Shown piece by piece: positions 27,784-34,660 of a DNA stretch of 64,000 nucleotides. Source of the DNA: Gelidibacter maritimus (GTDB lineage: Bacteria > Bacteroidota > Bacteroidia > Flavobacteriales > Flavobacteriaceae); the NCBI RefSeq assembly GCF_014062315.1, contig NZ_JACGLT010000004.1:248001-312000 (forward strand), read 5' to 3'. The notes under the pieces were generated by a model. The model searched no databases, was not told the DNA's origin, and saw only the letters and a program-made list of their open reading frames with translations. The translations under genes were made by a program, and so were the position numbers. Numbering within the stretch: the stretch's first letter is position 1; the number at the start of each line of letters is the position of its first letter.

Positions 27784-27813
27784 CAGTAATAAGGTAGTCT
27801 AAAGCAATAAATT

Positions 27814-28008
27814 ATGAACAGTATAGAAAATAGTTTATGTGCGACGTGTGAGCATCTTGCATATTGTAATTTAACAAACAATAAGAGATTTATATGGTCT
27901 TGTAGTGAATATGATCTATCAATCAGCCATGGTAAAATTTATCACGAAAGACTTTTGAAACCAAGTCATGATTTAACTGCCTCCTACAGGAATTTGGAAC
28001 TCACTTAA
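27814..28008 (+). CDS. Small four-cysteine protein under a sigma-54 promoter
   Basis: A 64-aa protein of unknown function. Four cysteines near the N-terminus are arranged C9-x2-C12-x5-C18-x11-C30 (LCATCEHLAYC ... WSCSEYD), the spacing expected of a small zinc or iron-sulfur site. The rest is polar with no signal peptide or membrane segment. I recall similar short CxxC...C...CSEY proteins in other Bacteroidota but cannot name a characterised one. The predicted RpoN promoter just upstream and the NtrC-type regulator before it suggest that it is an output of that system. The ATG at 27814 fits the promoter spacing. Confidence 0.78.
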   Translation: MNSIENSLCATCEHLAYCNLTNNKRFIWSCSEYDLSISHGKIYHERLLKPSHDLTASYRNLELT

Positions 28009-28049
28009 ACCAACATCCTGAGAAAATAAAATCAAAATAAACTATGTTG

Positions 28050-28089
28050 AAAAACGCGATGCAGCTATTTGATGCAGCATCGGGTTTTA
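28050..28089 (+). terminator. Terminator-like hairpin after the four-cysteine gene
   Basis: AAAAC-G-CGATGC and GCATCG-G-GTTTT form a stem of about 11 pairs with one G-G mismatch around a 14-base loop, ending in TTTT. It lies about 40 bases after the stop codon and about 90 bases before the Gre/Rnk-like gene, so the latter probably has its own promoter. Confidence 0.5.
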
Positions 28090-28177
28090 TGCATTTTAAT
28101 CTGAAATATAAAAGAACATATTTAGAAGGCATGTATAAATAGTATTGCCTTAGGTATAATTAAAAACAATAAAAGAC

Positions 28178-28591
28178 ATGAAATACGGTAAATTAATATT
28201 AGAAAAAAAAGAGTATGTGGCCATCAAACGTTTGTTAAATCTGACTAAAGATTATAAAGACTCAACCCAGAAAGTTTCGTTGACCAAATTTGCGACGGAA
28301 ATGGAGAGCGCTGAAATCTTGGATGACGACAAGATGCCTGACGACGTTGTAAGGATCAATTCAGAAATAACCATTGCTACTAAAGACGGATGGTCTTATA
28401 CTTTCCAAGTAGTTTTACCTGCAGAAAGCAATAATTCCCAAAAGAAAATCTCTTTGCTTTTGCCAATGGGAGCTGCTGTGTTAGGCTATGCTAAAGATGA
28501 CAGTATTAGTTGGACGTTTCCAGGTGGTGATAAGGACATCACCATTTTGGATGTCAAACAAAATAATATAACAAAATTAAACATTGCCTAA
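28178..28591 (+). CDS. GreA/GreB-family (Rnk-like) C-terminal-domain protein
   Basis: A 137-aa protein. Its C-terminal part (about 60-125) has the FKBP-like fold signature of GreA/GreB: VVRINSEITIATKDGWSYTFQVVLP, then KISLLLPMGAAVLGYAKDDSISWTFPGG. The N-terminal helix lacks the acidic coiled-coil finger of true GreA, as in Rnk, so it likely binds RNA polymerase at the secondary channel without stimulating cleavage. Length matches Rnk (about 136 aa). The next gene starts on the last base of its stop codon, showing tight coupling. Role in the neighbouring sigma-54 circuit is open. Confidence 0.85.
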   Translation: MKYGKLILEKKEYVAIKRLLNLTKDYKDSTQKVSLTKFATEMESAEILDDDKMPDDVVRINSEITIATKDGWSYTFQVVLPAESNNSQKKISLLLPMGAAVLGYAKDDSISWTFPGGDKDITILDVKQNNITKLNIA

Positions 28592-28968
28592 TGAAACCCT
28601 TAGTTAATTACGGATATGAGACTGACGACGAAATTGTCAAACGCCACAGGCATCGAGAGCTTAGTACTTGGATATCCCATTTGGACGCCATGATTAATGA
28701 AGCAGACCAGCTGGCGAAAATCATTGTCCATAAAATTGGGGATAAAGAATTGCGAAATGAGTTACTTGATGATGTTAATGAAAATATTCATCTGTTAAAT
28801 GAATTCTATACGTATAGAAACTTGTTGAACAACGTCAAGGAATGTGATGAGTTGGAATGCGACCAATTCTATATGCGCCATCATGATCATGTCTTTGAAA
28901 AGTATATGGACTGCGTTACCCAATACCGTGTCGTGAAAAATAAAGTTTACCAAAGACTACTTTTTTAG
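28591..28968 (+). CDS. Hypothetical helical protein coupled to the Gre/Rnk-like gene
   Basis: A 125-aa soluble protein with no recognised domain. It is mostly charged helix (DEIVKRHRHRELSTWISHLDAMINEADQLAKII ... DVNENIHLLNEFYTYRNLL in two stretches), with two cysteines in KECDELECDQF and histidines in MRHHDHVFEKYMDC. The regularly spaced His, Glu and Cys might suit metal binding, but this is speculation. Its ATG shares one base with the stop codon of the Rnk-like gene, so both are made from one message and may act together. A strong terminator follows at 29013. Confidence 0.72.
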   Translation: MKPLVNYGYETDDEIVKRHRHRELSTWISHLDAMINEADQLAKIIVHKIGDKELRNELLDDVNENIHLLNEFYTYRNLLNNVKECDELECDQFYMRHHDHVFEKYMDCVTQYRVVKNKVYQRLLF

Positions 28969-29012
28969 TGTTGTTGCACTTTGTGAACAACATTAAAAAA
29001 GCATTTAAAAAA

Positions 29013-29049
29013 CGAGCCATAGTCAATTTTGATTATGGCTTGTCTTTTT
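29013..29049 (+). terminator. Rho-independent terminator after the Rnk-like operon
   Basis: A stem of about 13 pairs (CGAGCCATAGTCA 29013-29025 with the arm 29030-29042, two G-T pairs) around a 4-base loop is followed by TCTTTTT. It closes the two-gene unit that begins at 28178. Confidence 0.88.
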
Positions 29050-29150
29050 GTTATAGAACCCTTAAAAAAGAACCGCTTCAGTCAGTTTCCTGTAATTAAA
29101 TACTATCTTTAACTTTCCAAATTTTAGACAAATTAAATAATTACCAATAA

Positions 29151-29966
29151 ATGGATATCAAACTTGCAGTATTAATAGATGGCGATAATATTCCTTCCGC
29201 GCATGTTAAGGAAATGATGGAAGAAATTGCCAAATACGGAAACCCGACAATTAAGCGAATTTATGGTGATTGGACAAAGCCTCATCTCTCTAAATGGAAG
29301 AATCTGTTATTGGAAAATGCCATTACGCCCATTCAACAATATGGTTATACTGTGGGTAAAAACGCCACTGACTCTGCCATGATTATTGATGCTATGGATA
29401 TTCTTTACTCAAGAAAAGTTGATGGCTTTTGTTTGGTCTCAAGTGATAGTGACTTTACACGCTTGGCAACACGGCTGAGAGAAGCAGGGATGAAAGTTTA
29501 CGGTATTGGTGAAAAGAAAACCCCCAATCCATTTATTGTTGCCTGTGACAAGTTTATTTATATTGAAATTCTTAAAAATCAAGGCCAGGAGGAGGAAAGT
29601 ACCTCTAATCAGAAAACTAAATCTACGGAGAGCGGTATTGATAAGATAACGGCAAAAGACATTAAATTTATTGCAACCACCATTGATGATGTTGCTGATG
29701 ACGACGGTTGGGCATTCTTAGGTGATGTTGGTAGTCTGTTGCAGAAGAAACAGCCAAATTTCGACTCGCGGAATTATGGGTTCCAAAAACTGACCCCTTT
29801 GATCAAATCCATAAACGAATTTGAGATTGATAGACGTGAAGATTCCAAAGGCCATTTCAAACTTATCTATGTGAGGCTTAAAGAAAACAATCAGCCCAAA
29901 CCAAAAACAAAGTCGAAATCGACCAAAAAATCAAATGGTAAAAAGAAGTTGATTTCAAAACTTTAA
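29151..29966 (+). CDS. NYN (PIN-like) nuclease-domain protein with C-terminal LOTUS/OST-HTH domain
   Basis: A 271-aa protein. The N-terminal NYN domain (about 1-140) shows the acidic residues of the PIN-like active site: LAVLIDGDNIPS, NATDSAMIIDAMDIL and FCLVSSDSDFTRLATRLRE. The C-terminal part (about 160-245) resembles an OST-HTH/LOTUS RNA-binding domain (IATTIDDVADDDGWAFLGDV; GSLLQKKQPNFDSRNYGF). The end is a Lys-rich tail (KPKTKSKSTKKSNGKKK) likely to contact nucleic acid. This LabA/DUF88-like architecture suggests a ribonuclease with an RNA-recognition domain. The gene is flanked by a terminator upstream and stands alone. Targets are unknown. Confidence 0.9.
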   Translation: MDIKLAVLIDGDNIPSAHVKEMMEEIAKYGNPTIKRIYGDWTKPHLSKWKNLLLENAITPIQQYGYTVGKNATDSAMIIDAMDILYSRKVDGFCLVSSDSDFTRLATRLREAGMKVYGIGEKKTPNPFIVACDKFIYIEILKNQGQEEESTSNQKTKSTESGIDKITAKDIKFIATTIDDVADDDGWAFLGDVGSLLQKKQPNFDSRNYGFQKLTPLIKSINEFEIDRREDSKGHFKLIYVRLKENNQPKPKTKSKSTKKSNGKKKLISKL

Positions 29967-30039
29967 TTCCCACCAATAGGGAGTAATCCGCCGGGGTTTA
30001 CAGTAATCAAAAAACACCAATATCAGAATCATTCAATAC

Positions 30040-30080
30040 GGCTTCCTGCCCGTTCGGGTCGGACGGACCCCGAGGTTCTT
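30040..30080. repeat. REP-like element with nested palindrome
   Basis: The stretch has TTCCTGCCCGTTCGGG followed by GGTCGGACGGACCCCGAGG. The second part can pair CGGGTC with GACCCCG around GGACG (one bulge). It is far more GC-rich than its surroundings and lies in the 220-base gap between two convergent genes, as expected of a dispersed palindromic repeat. Confidence 0.5.
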
Positions 30081-30186
30081 GATTATTCCAATTGACTCTT
30101 ATCCAGAGTAGGTTATCATTTTTTAGGTTTCTGCATGCTAGATCCTTTGTACGGAACTTGGGAAAGTTATTCCGTTTTAAATGATA

Positions 30187-31728
30187 TCATAATGGAATAT
30201 TTCCGTGTTTACGCTCTGGACCATCCACTTTTTTGTCTTTCAACATGGCAAAAGCCTTAATTAATTTTCGGCGTGTATCCTTCGGAAGGATTACTTCATC
30301 AATAAATCCTCGTTCAGCGGCGCTATACGGATTTGCAAAAAGTTGTGCGTATTCTGCTTCCTTTTCTTTCCATTTAGCCTCTTTATCCTCAGCCTTGTTA
30401 ATTTCTTTTTTAAAGATGATTTCTGCTGCGCCTTTAGCACCCATAACCGCAATCTCAGCACTAGGCCAAGCAAAATTCATGTCGGCACCAATATGTTTAG
30501 AGTTCATCACATCATAAGCCCCACCATAAGCCTTTCGTGTAATAACCGTCACTCTTGGTACTGTGGCCTCACTAAAAGCATAGAGTAGTTTAGCTCCATG
30601 TAAGATGATGCCACGCCATTCTTGATCAGTTCCTGGTAAAAACCCTGGCACATCTTCCAAAACTAATAGTGGAATATTAAAACAATCACAAAAACGTACA
30701 AATCGTGCTGCTTTTTTTGAACTGTCCACGTCTAAAACACCTGCCAGATACATCGGTTGATTGGCAACAATGCCAATGCTTCTGCCGCCAAGTCGGGCAA
30801 ATCCCACAACTATATTCTCTGCATAATCTTTGTGGATTTCGTAGAACGAATCGGTGTCAATAATTCCATTGATCACACTATGCATGTCATAAGGCTTATT
30901 GGCATTGTCAGGAATAATTTCGGAAAGCTCCTCTCTGATTTCATCTTTTAAGTCATAGGGCAGTAGAGGGGTAGTTTCTGTATTGTTTTGAGGTAAGTAG
31001 CTGATAAGTTTTTTAATATCTTCCAGACAGTCCACATCATTGGTCGCTGTGATATGGGCCACACCAGATTTGGTTGAATGTGTACTGGCGCCTCCCAATT
31101 CTTCTGAGGTTACATTCTCATTGGTGACCGTTTTGACCACATTGGGCCCGGTTACAAACATATAGCTGGTGTCTTGTACCATAATGGTAAAATCTGTCAT
31201 GGCTGGACTGTAAACAGCGCCACCTGCACACGGACCCATAATAGCAGAAATTTGCGGAATCACTCCTGAAGCTTGCACATTTCGATAAAAGATATCTGCA
31301 TAACCTCCCAAACTGCGTACACCTTCTTGAATTCTGGCACCACCTGAATCATTCAATCCAATAATGGGCGCTCCAACTTTTAAGGCTAAATCCATGACTT
31401 TACAGATTTTTTCCGCATGCGTTTCTGAAAGTGACCCTCCAAAAACCGTAAAATCCTGTGCAAAAACATAAACAAGTTTCCCGTGGACCGTACCATATCC
31501 AGTGACAACACCATCACCATAAAACTGTTGTTTTTCCATTCCAAAATCCTTGGTACGGTGGGTGACCAAAGCACCAATTTCTTCAAAGGAACCGTCATCC
31601 AATAAATAAAGAACACGCTCTCTTGCGGTCAGTTTCTTTTTTTCGTGTTGTTTGTCAATGCGGTCTTGTCCACCTCCTAAATAGGCTAGGGCAAGCTTGT
31701 CGTTAAGATCTTTTATTTTAGATTCCAT
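30187..31728 (-). CDS. Acyl-CoA carboxylase, carboxyltransferase (beta) subunit
   Basis: A 513-aa carboxyltransferase, the usual length for propionyl-CoA or methylmalonyl-type enzymes. It starts [20 protein letters not shown] and carries two crotonase-like halves, with [30 protein letters not shown], the oxyanion-forming [13 protein letters not shown] and, in the second half, [11 protein letters not shown] and [14 protein letters not shown]. With the biotin carboxylase and carrier upstream it forms an acyl-CoA carboxylase that moves CO2 from biotin to an acyl-CoA, probably propionyl-CoA. It is the last gene of the set, about 130 bases after the carboxylase gene. Confidence 0.93.
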   Translation of the reverse strand: MESKIKDLNDKLALAYLGGGQDRIDKQHEKKKLTARERVLYLLDDGSFEEIGALVTHRTKDFGMEKQQFYGDGVVTGYGTVHGKLVYVFAQDFTVFGGSLSETHAEKICKVMDLALKVGAPIIGLNDSGGARIQEGVRSLGGYADIFYRNVQASGVIPQISAIMGPCAGGAVYSPAMTDFTIMVQDTSYMFVTGPNVVKTVTNENVTSEELGGASTHSTKSGVAHITATNDVDCLEDIKKLISYLPQNNTETTPLLPYDLKDEIREELSEIIPDNANKPYDMHSVINGIIDTDSFYEIHKDYAENIVVGFARLGGRSIGIVANQPMYLAGVLDVDSSKKAARFVRFCDCFNIPLLVLEDVPGFLPGTDQEWRGIILHGAKLLYAFSEATVPRVTVITRKAYGGAYDVMNSKHIGADMNFAWPSAEIAVMGAKGAAEIIFKKEINKAEDKEAKWKEKEAEYAQLFANPYSAAERGFIDEVILPKDTRRKLIKAFAMLKDKKVDGPERKHGNIPL

Positions 31729-31859
31729 ATTTATTCATTCTGGCAGCGGCGCAGAGGCCGTGCTTTTTATATCAATTTACTTCTTTTTTCTTTGTGGAAC
31801 TTTGTTGAGATTTGTGCTTTCTTTGTGTTACAACCTGAGTTTTAACCTAAACTTCAACT

Positions 31860-33305
31860 TCACTCGCCATCCGGCACACGCAATATCTTTTGGTCTTCCA
31901 AATATTGTTTCACCGCAATCAATGCAGCTAAATGCGCTTCTTGCTTATTCTGTTCTTCAATTTTTTCGGGAGAATAATATTTTTTAACAAAATGAGTATT
32001 AAATCTCCCTGAACGAAATGCCTCATGTTCAAAAACAAATGTGCCAAATGTAAGTGTAGTTTCAATGCCTGCAATGTGATAATTGCTAATAGCATCCAAC
32101 ATCCTTTCAATAGCTTCGGCTCTTGTTTCGCCGTAGGTAATCAATTTGGCAAGCATAGGATCGTAAAAAATAGGAATATCCATCCCTTCTTCAAAACCAT
32201 TATCCACACGGATATTATCGCCTTCCGGTAATTTATAAACTTCCAAATGCCCAACGCTTGGAAGAAAATCATTCAATGGGTCTTCGGCATAAACACGTAA
32301 CTCCAGAGCGTGACCTTTAATCTCTAAATGCTCCTGTTTTATTGGAAGAACTTCGCCACGGGCCACTCGAATTTGCAATTCTACCAAATCAGTATTGGTT
32401 ATAAGTTCTGTGACAGGGTGTTCAACTTGTAAACGGGTGTTCATTTCTAAGAAGTAGAAATTCAGATGCTCATCTACAAGAAACTCAACTGTTCCAGCAC
32501 CCACATAATCACAGGCTCTGGCAACTTTGATGGCAGCTTCACCCATTTTGATTCTTAATTCTGGAGTTAGAACAGCTGATGGTGCCTCTTCAACTACTTT
32601 TTGATGACGGCGTTGAATGCTGCACTCCCTTTCAAAAAGATGAATGATATTCCCATGGGTGTCAGCCATGATTTGAATTTCAATATGGCGTGGTGAATTG
32701 ACATATTTCTCAATAAACACGGAGCCATCACCAAATGCTGATGTGGCTTCGCTGATGGCGCGCTTCATTTGCGACACCAATTCTGAATCCTTTTGAACTA
32801 CGCGCATTCCTTTACCGCCACCACCAGCGGAAGCTTTTATTAAAATAGGAAATCCGATGTCCTTGGCAATGGCATGAGCCTTATCTATATCTGTTATGGC
32901 TTCATCAATCCCAGGAACCATTGGAATATCATAACGTTTAACTGCTTCTTTAGCTGCTAATTTGCTGCCCATGATTTTTATGGCTCTCGATTTTGGACCG
33001 ATAAATGTAATACCGTTGGCCTCACAGGCTTCTGCAAAATCAGCGTTCTCACTTAGAAATCCGTAGCCCGGATGAATGGCATCAACATTTAACGACTTGG
33101 CTATATCTATAATTTTATCGCCTAATAAATAAGATTTATTGGACGGACCTTCTCCAACAAGTACCGCTTCATCGGCATATCTTACGTGAGGAGATCGTCT
33201 ATCAGCAGTAGAGTAGATGGCCACCGTTTGAATGCCCATTTTTCTGGCGGTTTTTATAATTCGGATGGCAATTTCCCCTCGGTTGGCTATGAGTATTTTT
33301 TTCAT
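31860..33305 (-). CDS. Acyl-CoA carboxylase, biotin carboxylase (alpha) subunit
   Basis: A 481-aa biotin carboxylase starting MKKILIANRGEIAIRIIKTA. It has the ATP-grasp glycine loop KASAGGGGKGMRVV, the HIEIQIMAD and ECSIQRRHQKV blocks, the catalytic FLEMNTRLQVEHPVTE and the C-terminal NFLPSVGHL-type region. It carboxylates biotin on the carrier protein using ATP and bicarbonate. In this arrangement the biotin carrier is a separate protein, encoded just upstream, rather than fused. Slightly longer than AccC (about 450 aa), with a short charged tail. The three genes on the minus strand form a clear functional set. Confidence 0.94.
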   Translation of the reverse strand: MKKILIANRGEIAIRIIKTARKMGIQTVAIYSTADRRSPHVRYADEAVLVGEGPSNKSYLLGDKIIDIAKSLNVDAIHPGYGFLSENADFAEACEANGITFIGPKSRAIKIMGSKLAAKEAVKRYDIPMVPGIDEAITDIDKAHAIAKDIGFPILIKASAGGGGKGMRVVQKDSELVSQMKRAISEATSAFGDGSVFIEKYVNSPRHIEIQIMADTHGNIIHLFERECSIQRRHQKVVEEAPSAVLTPELRIKMGEAAIKVARACDYVGAGTVEFLVDEHLNFYFLEMNTRLQVEHPVTELITNTDLVELQIRVARGEVLPIKQEHLEIKGHALELRVYAEDPLNDFLPSVGHLEVYKLPEGDNIRVDNGFEEGMDIPIFYDPMLAKLITYGETRAEAIERMLDAISNYHIAGIETTLTFGTFVFEHEAFRSGRFNTHFVKKYYSPEKIEEQNKQEAHLAALIAVKQYLEDQKILRVPDGE

Positions 33306-33322
33306 TGATAATTATATTTTTA

Positions 33323-33362
33323 TTCCCGCTAAGGCGGTGAACCAATACCTGCGAAAGCAGTT
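33323..33362. repeat. REP-like pair of small hairpins with 4-base loops
   Basis: Two perfect mini-hairpins stand 11 bases apart: CCGC-TAAG-GCGG (33326-33337) and CTGC-GAAA-GCAG (33349-33360). The second has the same GAAA tetraloop as the hairpins in the 187-bp repeats. They lie between the biotin carrier and biotin carboxylase genes. Confidence 0.5.
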
Positions 33363-33459
33363 GTGGTTTTTACCATAAATACACGACAGTTATGCTATTG
33401 GTTGCTTATGGTTATTTGGGTGTTATACTATGTCGGTTGGTTTCTATCATCACAGCAAT

Positions 33460-33945
33460 CTACTCAAACGTAATCAACAGCTGATTTTTTTCAACCGCAT
33501 CTCCTTTATTAACGGTAATAGATTTAATAATCCCATCTCTTGGCGAACTGATGACATTCTCCATTTTCATGGCTTCAAGAATCAATAGCGGATCATTTTC
33601 ATTAACCACATCGCCAACTCCAACATTTATTTCCAATATTAATCCAGGCATGGGCGCAATGATTTTATCCACTGTTTTAGCATTGCCAATTTCAAAACCC
33701 AATGCAATAATTAATTGGTCTAAATCGCTGAAAATGTCAATGTCATAAGTGTTATTGTTGATTTTGACTCTATATGATTTATCGTTAAAGTTACTGTCTG
33801 TTATTTCGGCATTGTAAGAGTTACCATCTTGAAGTATATGGTATTTAGAGTCGGATATTTTGATGGCGTCTAACGATTTTAGATCGTCGTTGGAAACTGA
33901 TAATTCCAGCGCTCCATTAACCTTCAATAGATAGTGTTTGTTCAT
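33460..33945 (-). CDS. Acyl-CoA carboxylase biotin carrier protein
   Basis: A 161-aa protein. The C-terminal half (about 90-161) is a biotinyl domain with the biotin-accepting Lys127 in EAMKMEN, preceded by APMPGLILEINV and followed by a second sheet half ending VEKNQLLITFE. The N-terminal half (about 1-85) is a small beta domain (YLLKVNGALELSV... YRVKINNNTYDIDIF), as in the carriers of Bacteroidota propionyl-CoA carboxylases. It shuttles carboxybiotin between the two catalytic subunits downstream. It lies 46 bases after the exonuclease gene on the same strand. Confidence 0.93.
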   Translation of the reverse strand: MNKHYLLKVNGALELSVSNDDLKSLDAIKISDSKYHILQDGNSYNAEITDSNFNDKSYRVKINNNTYDIDIFSDLDQLIIALGFEIGNAKTVDKIIAPMPGLILEINVGVGDVVNENDPLLILEAMKMENVISSPRDGIIKSITVNKGDAVEKNQLLITFE

Positions 33946-33991
33946 ATAGAATTCATTATTGGTTGAAAAGTTACGAATTTAAAAAGGTAAA

Positions 33992-34660
33992 TTAAAATCT
34001 ATTTGACTTAAGGAAATAGTGCTCTAATTTAAAATATTTTGATTTTCTGAGAATTGTTGTTGTCTTAAGGAAAATTAGGGCAGCAATCAGTGCATCGCCA
34101 GGTGCTGTATGTCGGTCGGTTAAATTAATGGCATAAGCTTCCGCGATATCATCAAGCGAATAACGAATGTTTTTATCAATAAAATTCGACTTGATCCTTG
34201 TATCTGCATAAAGCTCCATGGTATCAATGACCTTGTTTTTTAAATTGGGCAAACCCATTCTGTTCAGGGATTGATTGATCATTTTAATGTCAAATATCGC
34301 ATGGTGCGCCACCAATACCGAGTCTTTTATGTAGATTAAAAATTGTTTTAAGGCCTCTTCTTCAGAAAGTTTCTTTTTAGTGCCATGCTGAAGAATACCG
34401 TGGATGTGGACCGTTTCGGGATTGAAATGCGATTGTTTTAAATAAACCTCAAACGTATCTGCCACTGAAATCTCATTTCCAACAATAGATACGGCACCAA
34501 TGGATAGGATTCGGTCCTTATAAATATCAAATCCAGTGGTCTCTGAGTCTAAAGCGACAAAACGTGACGTGTGTAAATTCTTTTTCTCCTTTTTATCAAA
34601 GTGAGCAAGATACGTGATCCAAAAATCGGGATGTTTTTTCTTTTTAAAACTCCAGAGCAT
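33992..34660 (-). CDS. DEDDh 3'-5' exonuclease (DnaQ/PolC epsilon-like)
   Basis: The frame opens at GTG 34663, but the ATG at 34660, sharing its first base with the upstream stop (TGATG), is the likely start (222 aa). The RNase-T-like motifs are present: FVALDSETTGFD (ExoI, Asp and Glu), LVAHHAIFDIKMIN (ExoII) and DRHTAPGDALIAALI (ExoIII with His and Asp). The protein resembles stand-alone epsilon-type proofreading exonucleases. The pairing of such a nuclease with a cNMP/CBS/DUF294 protein is widespread in bacteria, yet its physiological role is not settled. Confidence 0.91.
   Translation of the reverse strand: MLWSFKKKKHPDFWITYLAHFDKKEKKNLHTSRFVALDSETTGFDIYKDRILSIGAVSIVGNEISVADTFEVYLKQSHFNPETVHIHGILQHGTKKKLSEEEALKQFLIYIKDSVLVAHHAIFDIKMINQSLNRMGLPNLKNKVIDTMELYADTRIKSNFIDKNIRYSLDDIAEAYAINLTDRHTAPGDALIAALIFLKTTTILRKSKYFKLEHYFLKSNRF

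Noticed and set aside
30233-30588. Plus-strand frames inside the carboxyltransferase gene
   Set aside because: Antisense shadows of a clearly conserved coding region.
31729-31859. Possible pseudogene between the carboxylase subunits
   Set aside because: The 130 bases have repeated CACAAAGAAA-like words but no protein-like frame; treated as a plain spacer.
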